From positions 1,550,001 to 1,614,000 of the forward strand of contig CM074704.1 of assembly GCA_037367355.1 (NCBI GenBank): a stretch of 64,000 bases of DNA, written 5' to 3'. Of this stretch, positions 11,135-22,200 are shown in pieces. The first letter of the stretch is position 1. Each line of letters opens with the position of its first letter. The translations under genes were made by a program, and so were the position numbers. This stretch comes from Neoscytalidium dimidiatum (taxonomy: Eukaryota > Ascomycota > Dothideomycetes > Botryosphaeriales > Botryosphaeriaceae). Below the pieces are notes generated by a model. It was given only the letters and a program-made list of their open reading frames with translations. It made no database searches and was not told where the DNA came from.

Positions 11135-12883
11135 TGCGCATGCAAGAGAGGAAGCAGGGCTGTACTAAGGGGAAGACGATATGCAGAAAACGTATAATGG
11201 TATTTAAGAGGTTCAGGGACGAAGTGACATCAAGTCGATCTGCTTGGCAGCAATAAGAAAACAGTTGTTTGAGAATGTTGGCTCGGACGCGTACCGTTAG
11301 TGCTTAGACTATAGAGCGGAGGAGTGCGGAGCACCGCTCGAGGATACTTATACAGACTGATCGCTCTGATGGTTGCAAGATATGACGGAATGCAAGAAAA
11401 GGAAATGAGGCGAAGTAAAGTGCACCTTGTAGGGCAGTGACAAGTAGCAATCTAAGAATGGGTGAGCTGTAGGGTGTGTGCTCCGCCCTGAAAGTCGTGT
11501 ATGTGTATCGATGTCCTGCACGAGCAACCGCTCCCTGGATCGCACACTCTTATGGCGAAGTGCCTTCGGTACGTATCGCAGAGCCGCATCTTTCGCGCCC
11601 CCATGTATTGCACAAGCGCTAGCGTCGGTTAGCTGTGTGTCGCAAGGAGCAGCCATCGACACGCGACCCCTGCATGCTGACCGGTCTGTGTGCTGCTTTC
11701 GCCTTGGATTGGGGGGCGTGGATGGTCAGCCATTGTGGCAGAGTCCCTCTGTCCCACCATCTCGGGCTGCAGATCCCTGCATGGATAACTGATCGAGCGC
11801 TGCCGCGTGAAGAGTTCGGCAAAGAGGGCGAACGGGGCGGGCAAGAATGGGGAACCAGCGCCACGCCTGCGTCCTTGGGCAGATCCATGCCGCTCGAAGA
11901 AGCGCTGATGGCTTACAGCGCACTGCTGGAGCGCCTCATGGGCCCGGGAGGCCGGCGGGCGTGCGGCTGAGCTCCTGCAAAGGGCGCGGGCGGAACTACG
12001 GGAGCGCTCATTCGTGCCTGCGGAGGGGTTGGGGGCCAGAGAGGGCGCATGAGGGCGCAGAGTGCGCGCCGACGGACGAACGAGAAGCGGCAGCCAGATT
12101 CCTGCCCCCCACGGGTTCGCTGCAAGAGCTGGGCGCCGCAAGCTGGCGCGGAGCAGCGAAACAAAAAGCAAGCACGCCCCATTGCAATGCTGCACCCGAT
12201 CATCGAATCTGGGCGGGCGCAGCGCGAGGGCGGGTGGAGACGCGCGAGGAGCAGTCGGTCCAGTCGGGAGAAGGGCCAGAAGACGAGAACGAGGCAAACA
12301 GCCGCACTGTCAGGCAGCGAGCCAGGCGGCTTGTGCAACACCGCCCTTGATCGAATTGGTTGTTGCAATGTCTTGGGCGCTGCTGATGCCTAGAGGCGGA
12401 GGAGAGGTGTCGCACCCCCGCGGCGGCCTTGGCCTCAGCTGCGCCGCCTGTCCTTATCCATTGGCCAACACTGCACCAGCACATGCACTGAGCAGCCCAG
12501 ACAAAGCCCGGTGGGGCGATGCATATTTCTATTATCCATACCGACAGCTAGCTATCGTTAGACAAAAGGAGGCTCTGCTACGATCAAGCTCCCGCGCGCC
12601 GAGTGTGCCTTGTCTGCCCCAGGTTGACAAGCCTTCGATCATCCCGCATGCTGCCAGCAACTCGGACCTTGACATGCATGTGCGGGAAACACCGGTGAAC
12701 CGAGGGGTCGCACTCTTGTGTTGCTGCCGCCGCCGCCGCCATTGCTCGCTGCTTGCTGCTTGCTGCGTGCTGCGTGCTGCGTGCTGCGTGCTGCCAGGCG
12801 GTCCGCCCCGGTTGCTCTGGCCGCTCGCACTCGCGTGGGCTGACTTGCAGATGAAAGCCCAATGACATCGCTGGGAATGATTT
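11135..12883. other. Intergenic region, no gene supported
   Basis: It contains the C2H2 gene's promoter and the 3' flank of EMC3. Open frames at 11629-12297 (-) and 12062-12865 (+) overlap each other antisense, have no domain and are Arg/Ala/Pro-rich, so they are rejected as genes. A CCG-rich stretch and a heptamer tandem repeat occur at 12722-12795. Confidence 0.55.
12761..12795. repeat. Tandem heptamer repeat TGCTGCG x5
   Basis: Four exact copies of TGCTGCG and a fifth ending in C, preceded by a related GCT-rich stretch. It lies about 90 bases beyond the EMC3 stop codon, possibly in its 3' UTR. Confidence 0.85.
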
Positions 12884-14061
12884 TCAGGTCAACTTCGCAA
12901 GCAGGCGATCCTCGACTCTCTCCAAGATCCAATAATGGTCCACCACCTCGAGGTTCTCCGCCTCGTTTTGAAACAGTTTGTCCGGGTCTTGGTCTGGCCC
13001 CATCATTCCCGCAGGGTTCATCTGCGCCATTTGCTGCGTCACTTGGCTTGCAGCTGCACACATATGCTATTAGATTTCCGGTCAATCCAGAGTCCGGATG
13101 TGTGATGACGTACCGTTATTGCTGCCCAGGATGAAGTTGTAGACCGGTTGCAGGCCAAAAAGTGTCAAGAAGTACCACGACAAACTTGACACCCATTGCA
13201 CATCAAGGTCGCGCGTGCCGACACCCGACTGGAGCATTGACTTGAATTGCGGCGTCAACGGAAAAGGAAGCTTCACTGCGGCCAAGGATCATATTAGAGG
13301 CATAGCTCTCTTGTGTGATTGTCTTGGGAGCCGTCCAAGTATATCACGGTAGTTGGGCGCCCTGCGCGTGGAGCCTAGACATCTTCCCAGAGGGTAGAAC
13401 GCCACAAGCAATGTGGAACTCTCGTCGGGGCGGATGCATAGGCTCCATGCATGAACGCCCTGCTGTCGTAATGCTTTGAGAGTAGAAAGAATGTAGGCGG
13501 CCACTTACGGATGACGAAGCCCGAGAAAAACGCGTTGATCCAGCCCATGATGAGTGTCTGCGGGACCATCATAGCCACGTTGCCCTTCATGGCGCCCATC
13601 ATGCCCTCCATCGCTGCGGGGTCGCTCATCGGATTGGGACGGGGCTTGCCTCTTGCCTCCGGATCGGCGAGAAAGGCACCGTCCTTGAAGGCGGACACGA
13701 GGTAGTTTTTGCGACTCTGGAACGAGGATGGCGAAAGGACGTTGGCGTTGGACCGCAGATTGACGCCTCGCATGAGCGAGCGGTGTTCGCGCAGCTTCTC
13801 AAGCGTCTGCTTCTTGGGTGAAGTCTGCAACAGCACCATCGCATAGTGGCGGAGGATGCCCGTCAAGACCTGGAGCATGTCAGAGAGGCCTGCTCCGTTT
13901 CGTTTCGCAAAGGGGAGCATACCATGACCACCGTAATGGGCAGCAAGATCCACCAGCTGCACTTGCTGTTAGCTTCTAGACCACGCTCGTAGGAAGGTTC
14001 GCGCGCAGGCGTACAATAGGGCGGGATCCCGGTGAATCGTCTGCACCTGCGGTTGAGCCAT
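12884..14061 (-). CDS. EMC3: ER membrane protein complex subunit 3
   Basis: Core insertase subunit of the ER membrane complex (Oxa1/YidC superfamily). Five exons: 14015-14061, 13923-13956, 13509-13869, 13114-13275 and 12884-13053, giving 257 residues. The tiny first two exons restore the N-terminus MAQPQVQTIHRDPAL, then FWWILLPITVVMVLTG, the first membrane segment. Later landmarks are REHRSLMRG, MKGNVAMMVPQTLIMGW, ILKLPFPLTPQFKSML, DVQWVSSLSWYFLTLFG and the cytosolic tail DQDPDKLFQNEAENLEVV. Length and motifs match fungal Emc3. Introns are 53-60 bp except intron 3, which is 233 bp. It is divergent from SPC2, with 299 bp between start codons. Confidence 0.95.
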
Positions 14062-14360
14062 CATTCCAAAGTGCCTGCGCGATGATATGGTCTTGATAAT
14101 TCCCTCTGGGAGAGGCAAGGTCGGTTGTCGATGGAGAAGGCAGCGTCGTGAAGTTGATCCAGGCGCGGTGCAGTGCGGCTGCCAGCGCTCGGACAGGGAT
14201 CCGCGGCCTAGCGACCGGGAGCTCTATGATGAAGACACCTTGTGCTTCAACCGCAGCTCTGCCAAACGCGACAACAACCAACAAGAAGTGCACGCGCCCC
14301 GAGCCTGATACAGGACTCGTTCATTCTCGGGATCAATTCCACATCTCTACAACTGCCAAA

Positions 14361-15169
14361 ATGCCAGAGCAACAGAAAATCGCGGTCTATTCCATCCCCG
14401 GTACGCCGCACCCCCGCCGAGGCTTTACTCCAGAAAGCAAACGCTGACATAGTTCGTGTAGATCTCAAGAACACGACTGACGATGCGCTCCCAAATTATC
14501 TCAACTCTCTGAAGTTCCGTCAGTCGCATAAGCTCACCGACGTACGGCTTGCTCTCGGCTACAGTGCCGTCATCATCGCCGGATCTCTCTTCTATTTCGA
14601 CTACAAATTCGGGTGGGATGCAAGTAAGCCGTACACCGCACCTGCTGTAGTGGTGTACTTTCTCTTGAACGGCGCATTCATGTACTGGATGTACTTCGTG
14701 GAGAAAGGTCTGGTGTATTCCGGTGAGAAGGACGGGCTGAAGGTGCGCAATCCTCCGTCCTTCGCAGGATCCCTTTGCAGACGCATCTAGACCACTTTAC
14801 TGACACGAATCTATTTTGAAGCTGCAAGTTGCCTCGCGCGTTGAAAAGAACATCCCAATCTACCACATGACAGTTCGCTTTACCTCGTCCGACAAGAATA
14901 ACCCGAAGAGCACGCTTTGGCAGGAGATCCACATCAGCGCACCCTTCACCCGGTGGTTTACATCCGACGGTTACTTGGCCACCAAGCCTTTTCAGCAGTT
15001 TGTCGCGTCTGAGATTCCCATCGTCGGCACTGCGGACCCGGACAACGTTGTAGAAGAGATTGGCCGAGGCACCGGTGCCACAAATGAGATCCGCGTGGAC
15101 GGCACGAACGTTCAAGACGTACTGAACCAGCTAAGGGCAGGCGGAGCTAAGGCAAGGCGGAGGGGCTGA
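14361..15169 (+). CDS. SPC2: Signal peptidase complex subunit SPC25
   Basis: Accessory subunit of the ER signal peptidase. Exons 14361-14400, 14462-14742 and 14822-15169 encode 222 residues. The N-terminus MPEQQKIAVYSIPDLKNTTDDALPNYL joins across a 61-bp intron. Two membrane segments follow: ALGYSAVIIAGSLFYFDY and APAVVVYFLLNGAFMYWMYF, separated by a short loop with the lysine/proline pattern of the family. The cytosolic C-terminus contains LWQEIHISAPFTRWFTSDGYL. The second intron ends in TTGAAG; splicing there gives LKLQVASRVEKNIPIYHM. It shares a short divergent promoter with EMC3, another ER biogenesis gene. Confidence 0.93.
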
Positions 15170-15515
15170 AGATAAGGCAAATATGTGCCTTTACGAGTTG
15201 TGGAGACCTGAGGCATGAGCTGGTTGTTGCTTTTTCCTATTCTATCGACGTGTTACGGATGATTCGGCGTGGGTGCTTGTGCGTTCCCAAGGATTGAATT
15301 CAAGGACAAACGCGACTTGCCAAATGAGGCAGCAAAATATGCGTCGCATTGCTACCCAAGAAGGGTGGTATCTACATACAGACATGCTGGTTCACAGCTT
15401 ATACCAAGAGAAGAAAAAAAAGAGCTTGAGAAAGTACCTTGCGCCCCGAAAACCGCGCGCCTATGCTTGGAATGCAAATACGCCTCTATACATTGACCGT
15501 CGTTGCGTTTATGCG
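15170..15515. other. Convergent intergenic region
   Basis: The 346 bases between SPC2 and the unknown gene on the minus strand, holding the two 3' ends. No gene or stable repeat was seen. Confidence 0.6.
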
Positions 15516-16706
15516 TTATTCATCGAGTTCCATCATGGTGAGCATTCGCAATTCCGTCCTGACAATGCGTTCAAATTCATCACGCTGAATTCCAGTCGAC
15601 CGGGCCAATCTGTACAGACTTTTGATATCTGTGCTGATGTGCTGCTTGATAGCAATTTCCGCTTGAGAGTGGACTTCTGCAGCCTGTTCCATCCTCTCGA
15701 TCGAGCCAGAGAGCGAAGAAGCAGCAGAGTCGGGACGAGGGTGGTTGATCTCACTGTGTTCAAAAGGCGAGTCCTGGCCATTTGCTTGTGGGGGCGGCAG
15801 TGATGAGTCGTATCCACCAGAGCCGAGGTTCGAAGATTCCAAGGGCTCAACCTGCGGTCGTCGTCCACTCGACACCAGCACATTGCCGTTGAGAGTGGAT
15901 TCAACAGGCTCGTCAGTCTCCTCTTCCGGGTCGTGCGCATCTAGAGCGGGTTGGACCTCCATTGCGTAGCGAGCAAAGTATTCCAGTTCCGATGCTGATG
16001 GCATTTGGACACTCGAGCCAGGAGCGGGCGAGCGCTTTGCAGGAGTCCTGGCAGGAGTTCGGCCAGGTGTTCTGTCATAGGCATTCCAGTAATCGTCGTC
16101 ATCATCCACTTGTTCCTCGTGGTTATCGTGTCGTTGCTGGTCTGGCACGCTCCGCCCATTCGGATTCAGCGTGTCCTGGCGGAGAGCATCTCGAATGTAT
16201 GCAATCTTGGAGCCCTCGTTGGCCTCATCCATACTAGCAAACCACTCTGTGCCATCATCGATATCTTCGAGAGCACGTAGTTCAGTGAGTCGCCACCCTG
16301 GACCGCCGCTCGCCTCATCCGTCATGCACCACAAGTACACAGGCAAAAGCCTGAATTCTTCCAGCTCCAGCCTTGCCTCTAGCGTCTCCTCATCTCGTCG
16401 CCTGTACCTGATATTCTTCACGTCTTCGAATTCAACCTCTCCGGAGGAAGGGTGGGGCTCGATTGCAAGTTCCTCCACAAGTTTGGGAAGCTTGGTGGCG
16501 CGCTCTTTATCCCACGATAGGAGAGGGAGCCATGACTCGCTGGGGCCGTTGGAGGAGGAGAGAAGCTGGACGCGCTGGCGCAGGATTGGCGACAGAAGAG
16601 GAAGCAGTGCTGGTGGGGGACGCGGCGATGCAAAAGCGGTTGGTAGACAGGCGAGAAGAGGAGGGAGCAGAGTTCGTGGCTCTGGAGGGGGGATGAACTG
16701 GACCAT
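15516..16706 (-). CDS. Unrecognised protein with acidic middle and helical C-terminus
   Basis: Single-exon 396-residue frame from ATG 16706 (MVQFIPPPEPRTLLPPLLAC). I do not recognise the family. Residues 1-175 look folded: Leu/Pro-rich start, LPLLSWDKERATKLPKLVEEL, then FRLLPVYLWCMTDEASGG. Residues 190-320 are polar and acidic with repeats of R-T-P (TPGRTPARTPAKRSP), probably disordered and a phosphorylation target. The last 70 residues are a regular charged helix region (AEIAIKQHISTDIKSLYRLA). No signal peptide or membrane segment. Codon use and length resemble neighbouring real genes, and the antisense frames are shorter. It is likely a conserved ascomycete protein; no function is assigned. 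Confidence 0.75.
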   Translation of the reverse strand: MVQFIPPPEPRTLLPPLLACLPTAFASPRPPPALLPLLSPILRQRVQLLSSSNGPSESWLPLLSWDKERATKLPKLVEELAIEPHPSSGEVEFEDVKNIRYRRRDEETLEARLELEEFRLLPVYLWCMTDEASGGPGWRLTELRALEDIDDGTEWFASMDEANEGSKIAYIRDALRQDTLNPNGRSVPDQQRHDNHEEQVDDDDDYWNAYDRTPGRTPARTPAKRSPAPGSSVQMPSASELEYFARYAMEVQPALDAHDPEEETDEPVESTLNGNVLVSSGRRPQVEPLESSNLGSGGYDSSLPPPQANGQDSPFEHSEINHPRPDSAASSLSGSIERMEQAAEVHSQAEIAIKQHISTDIKSLYRLARSTGIQRDEFERIVRTELRMLTMMELDE

Positions 16707-19223
16707 TTTCTGTCGTGGTAACAGGCGTAGGAGTGTATGGGCGAAAGGTTTGGCGATATAAGAGGGGGTAAGATGACTTAAGAGGCTGCAAGAGCGAGAA
16801 GCTGCTGTGAACTGTCCTCGTGAAACTTAGCCCAAAGTCACATGCAGATCAACGAGCGTGCAGGTACACAGGATTGCAGCGGCGGACGGAGGGCGGGAGG
16901 TGTAGAGGAGCTGGCGGAGCGGAGGATGCGAGTAAGAATAAATGCTAAGGACCAACGCTCGAGCCGTTGGCCGGCGTGAAGCAGTTGCAGGTGTTTGGCA
17001 GCATCTCGACCCCTCTAGATCCCTTCGTCCGCGCTGGAACAAGCGATGAAGCGGGACCGATGATGACGCTTGCCGCCGATTTGCCGAGCGCAGCCCCGGG
17101 AGGTCCCTGCACGACTGCGGGCCCAAGTACATTCAAAGAAGAACGAAGTGCCGCGCCAGGGTCTGTCCGCTGCGGAGATGGTGGGTAGGGCCGTCTTCAG
17201 CGAATCGACTGCGTCGTGATTATGGCCAGGTAAATAAAACTATTCAGCGCCCTTGTCGTAGGGCGAGCGTCTTGCAAGAAATAGGCCTGCGAAGGCTGCA
17301 TAAGGCGATGAGGCCAAGCATAGCGCCAAATAGCTGCGGAACATTATCTTTGCTTCCGGCAGCCGGCGCGTATCTCAGGCGGCATCCCGCCCGTGGAGCT
17401 TCCCCTGCATTGCTCCACTGTCGCGCATGCACCTCCTCCGCACGAGCGAGCGCACCAGGCATGCGCCGTTCCAACATGACTCTGCACAGCACCTCCTATC
17501 CGATGGTTAGGGAGGATTGCGACGAACGGTGACTTGTCAGGACGGGTCGAAGACAGCAGCTTAAGTTTTTTTTTTTCTTGGCATTATCATGCCCAACAAA
17601 AAGAGGTATGCGGAGCGTTGCGGGCCGTGTCTTTCGCGCGCGAGAAGCGGGCCGCATCTTCCTGACCAAATCGGAAAGGTGTCGGCGGAGAGGATGCAGC
17701 CTCGCTGCGCTTGCATGCCTGAGGCATTCACACGGGACATAGCCCCAGTGCTCGGTGGACTCGGTCAAAGATATCATTATTTCCGAACTCTTGGCATGCG
17801 AGATGGGTGTTCCGTAAAAAGCAGCAACCGAAATAACAGATGGAGCTCCCGAGCATTCGCCCGGCTGGGCTAGTTGTCATTCTCATGTCAGTTTCGCATC
17901 TGGGCTAGTGCTGCAACTCCAAACGAGTGGACAGCTACGTGCTCTCGTGCTTGCTGCAAGTGGTGGCGAGCTTTCCACGTACATCGTTGCCAGCTGCATA
18001 CTGTGCATGGGACGTCAGAGCGCTCACCAAACGACAATAAACATGCGGAACTGGTCGACACGCGTGCGCCGCTACACCTTGGCCGGGGACGGTGTATCTG
18101 ATGGATCGCAGTGTCGACTGTCACAAGGACGGCGAAGGCAGCGAGGCTAGCCCCGGCGCGCTGCACTGCCCAAGGCGGCACCCTAGTGACAATCCTCGCA
18201 TCAGCGGCGCGCAGTGAATCAGGACGAAGCACAGCGCTTCCCCATCGCGCCGTTGTGGGCGATCAAACCGGTTGCGGTTGCCAGCTCGACCGGCGGACGG
18301 CAGTTGGAGAGCCTCATCAGGCAGTCAGCCAGGGAACAGGGCGGATTTTGGAGCGCTAGGCGTGGCTTTGAACTCTGATGGGGTTTCAAGATGTAGAAAA
18401 GCAGGCTCAGCCACCGCACAGCACTGCTGCTTAGCTGGGCGGGCGTGCAATTATGATGTCGGCCTCCCGGCGCGAAGTCTGCCTCGGGGCGCCAACCACG
18501 CCGGAGTCGTGCTTGTCTGGCCGCGGGGAGAGCTTTGCGCGAATGCTTGATGATGAAGAGAGGCAGGCCTGAGGGATCGCCGCGCAGGGTGGGCGCTGGG
18601 GAGCAGGCTCCCGCGGCGGCCAGGCTTGGCGCGCTCCCTCCCAGGCCCAGCGCCTGGCGCCAGAACGCCGCCTCTGCCTCGCGTCAGCCTCGCCTGCCCG
18701 CTGCGCCCGTGCTGTGACACTCGTCTGGTCTGCTCGCTGCGGATGGGCAACTGAGAGCGCGCTGCTTGTGTCGCTGCAAGGACATGCCGCCCGTCCGCTT
18801 CAGCTTTCTAGAAAAGCAGCCGCCATCCTTGCCCAGTGCGCCTGTGCCTGGCTTTGCCGTGGTTTCCCATCCCACCTGGGCCTGCGGCTGAGTTGCTCAC
18901 CAATCGCCTGCCCTGCGACAAGCGCCCGCACTGCGACTGCTGTCCTCCGACTCCCATCGTGTCCTCTCGTTCTCCGACATTTGAACTCCCGCCTGCCGCC
19001 GCGCCGCCTCCCTTCTCGCTCCTAGCTCGGTCCCCGCGCGCGCGCGCTCTCTCTCTCCTCAGATCCCCTCGTTGCGCAGTAGCGCTGCTTTGGTCCGTCC
19101 TCTCTCGGAATCGCCCCCCACTGCCGCGCCCACTGCTAGCGCAGATCGTCGCGCGCATTGTCAACCGGACTCTTGGACGCTCCCGCGCGCCTCTCTTGTC
19201 GGCGGCTAGATGCTAAATCTGCC
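16707..19223. other. Long upstream region of a large C2H2 gene
   Basis: A 2.5-kb GC-rich interval between divergent genes. No supported gene: open frames are short, overlapping and low in complexity. The last 300 bases are pyrimidine-rich (CT runs about 19046-19062), as in fungal promoters and leaders. It may carry a long 5' UTR, possibly with a leader intron, but this cannot be shown from sequence. Confidence 0.5.
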
Positions 19224-22200
19224 ATGTCTCTAGTGGGTCCAGTGATCCCCGTTCAATCCAACAAGAATGCCCACGACCACTCCGACATCATGAACGACTT
19301 CCTCGCTGCCTCGTCTTCAGATGAGGCTCATCGCAAGCAGTCCTCCCGTCCCAGTCACTCTCGAAGCAGGAGCGCCCACAGCAACGCCTCGCACCATTCA
19401 GCAGCAGAGGAGATGGCTGCCCACCTATCCATGCGCAGTCAGGATGCAGCTACCATGGGTCTGCAGCCGCCCAATTTTTCTCAAACACAACACACCAAGC
19501 CGAACAATCACTACCAGGATACGCAGGCCGCCCAGCCGTCGTTTAGCGCCTCAGGAAACAACATGTCTCCTTCCATCTCGTCCTATCACGAGCACACCAC
19601 GCCGGAGACCTTCCTCTCAGACCACGGTTACACCGACATCAGCCAATACACCACCCCCGGTTTCGATGACGACCTTCTCGACGCTCAGATGAACATGAGC
19701 TTTCTTACCGTGGACGCCATGAGTAGCTTCAACACCAACTTTCAGAACGGCTCTGCCGTATCCCAGAACTCCTCCGGGCCAAGCAGCGTCAATGCATCAA
19801 ACAACAACAATCTTCTAGCACCTGATTTCACAACCACCTACGGATCAACACATCTCATGTCTCCCAGTCTGACTACCCATTCAAGCCCAGGCTCTAGCAC
19901 CGAATGCTTGTCGAACCCGACCCTTATCTCGGCACCAACAAAGCACGGCGGCACAGTGCCAAGTTCGTTAACCCCTGGCATGAAAGAGCAATCACACGGC
20001 ATGTCCATTCCAGAGCAGCAACGTAGTCCGGCCCTAACAGCAAGCCCAGGTGACAACTTCCTTGAGGTTCCTAACGATCGCTCAGGCGCGAATTTTTCAA
20101 GTCCTGTCGTGCGCATTGAAAACTTTAGCAGAGATGAGTCGCCGGCTCGCCCGAGCGGTGACCGAGGCCTCGGAACTAAGCGTTCCGGCAATCATCTCTC
20201 CCCGCATGATCTGGAGGAATCTGATGAAGATGACCCCGGGCGGTCGTTCGCACAGGAAGTTCCTATCCGGACAATTCCAGTTGGCCCGCCTGTACGAGGC
20301 GAGGATGGTTCATGGCTTCGCAGTACCACTTCCGGGCATGCTGGCATAAGCCCAGAGGACCGGAATGATATGAAAGACATCTACGTCCCGACTTTGAAGG
20401 AGCAGGAAGACCAACGGCTCATGGAAGAGAAAAACCAAGACGTGGCCGAATGGCTCACCAAGAACGATGTCGGAAGCGAAGCTGGTGACCCCGACACGCG
20501 CCCTCGGCGCAAGAAGCTTTCCGCTACTGGGCGCCGGAGAGCACGGAGTACTAACGACATCATGTCTCGCCGACAAGATGGCCTAGGTCTCCAGTTCCCT
20601 CACTTCAAAGTTCCAGGACCCGGCTTGCACATCAATGTGGAATCTGAAGAGGAAGAACCCGATCCTTCTGATGAAGAAGATGAGGCTAGTACTCCAGGCT
20701 CTCCCCCGGCTTTCATTCAGATGGACAATGCCCAAGAAGAAGGCTCTTACTTTCCTCCGGTACCGCGCCACGACCAGGACGCAAGCCTGCCTTCGCATGT
20801 CCGTCCCTGGCGTGATGCGCCGCGCCCGACAGAGCCTTCGGAAGTGAAATATCAACCTGACACGTCAAACGCCGCCATGATGAAGTTCCACCAACGCGCT
20901 CGAGATCTTGAGACAGCCTCACTGGCAGCAACTCTGGGCTCGGCCCGCCGCAGAAGTGAGTCAGAAATAGGAAGCGTGTTCCATGCCTCCGGAATTTCGA
21001 AGAACATTGGGCCTGTTGCCGATGCAGATAAGCCAAAGGAGAAGACTAGGGTGAGGAAAGGTAGTCTGCTGGATAATCTGAAGAGGCACCCTACCAATCT
21101 TCTGAAAAGAAAAGGCAGCCACCCCAGCCATCCTTCGCAACTGTCGGCGTCATCTCCTTCGCCACCCGTTCTATCGCTTGAGACTAAGATCAATGAGCCA
21201 CCCAAGCGCACAGGCAGCTGGGGACGATCGAAATCCCCAAGGCCAGATGGTAGTCCCACTGCTCTTTTCAAAGACCATGGGAGTCTGGCGCCGTTCACTT
21301 ACGCAAAGAACGCTATCCGGAGAAGTCGTAGTCGAAGCGACATCGGCAGCAAGACTCCAGGCCTTTCCGAGCTCATGCGGACCCACGGAGGGCCCCCAAC
21401 TCTGTCATTGGTGACGCCTGCAAACGAGGCCAACGTCCCCGATCCCTCTCTCCGCGGGGCCGAGGGGAGTGGCGACGAGGAAGACGGTGACTTTAACGAG
21501 ATGGGTGGATTTACTATGAATCTCAAGGTTCGGACGGATCCAATAATTCCCACTATCGAGGGGTTCCGTTCCCATGCGCGCCTCCTCAATCCTCGACTAG
21601 ATGAGTACATGGTTGAGAGAATAGCGCAGGAGCAGAATCGCCGCTATAAGAAACTTCTTGATCTAAAAGTCAAGCACCTCAAGGCTATCAAGGAGAAGAA
21701 TTGTGCATCCAAGGGATACTGCACTGCTTTGGGAGGCCAATCCAAGATACTCCCTCCCAAAAACAACAACAAAGATGGGGAAGCACCCTTTGCCGGGTTC
21801 CAAATCGTCGTTTCGTCCGAGGATGAGATCGATCCATCAGAGGAAGGCACAATCATCCCGAAGCCGTTGCCCGCAGGATTTCCCGTTCCGCCAGTGAAGC
21901 GCATGCCCGCCGAATTCGAGTGCCCTCTTTGCTTCAAGGTCAAGAAGTTTTTCAAACCGTCGGATTGGACCAAGCATGTGTACGAGGACCTCCAGCCTTT
22001 CACGTGCACGTTTCCCAACTGTGGTGAGCCCATGTCGTTCAAGCGGAAGGCCGACTGGGTCAGGCACGAGAATGAAAGGCACCGCCAGTTAGAGAACTGG
22101 TATTGCAACAGGCAAGGCTGTGGTCACACCTGCTATCGTAAAGATAACTTCGTGCAGCACCTTGTGCGTGAGCACAAGGTGCCAGAACCGAAGGCACGGA

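Noticed and set aside
11629..12865. Two long overlapping frames (222 codons minus, 267 codons plus)
   Set aside because: They are antisense to each other, repetitive at the right end, and have no recognisable domain or splice partners.
13276..13508. Possible intronic snoRNA in EMC3
   Set aside because: No convincing C/D boxes with terminal stem, nor an ACA box with two hairpins.
16707..19157. Transposon or gene remnant in the long intergenic region
   Set aside because: No terminal repeats, transposase or reverse-transcriptase motifs, and no AT-rich RIP-like pattern were seen.
19158..19223. Upstream extension of the 1295-residue C2H2 frame
   Set aside because: No ATG in this part; the first in-frame ATG is at 19224.
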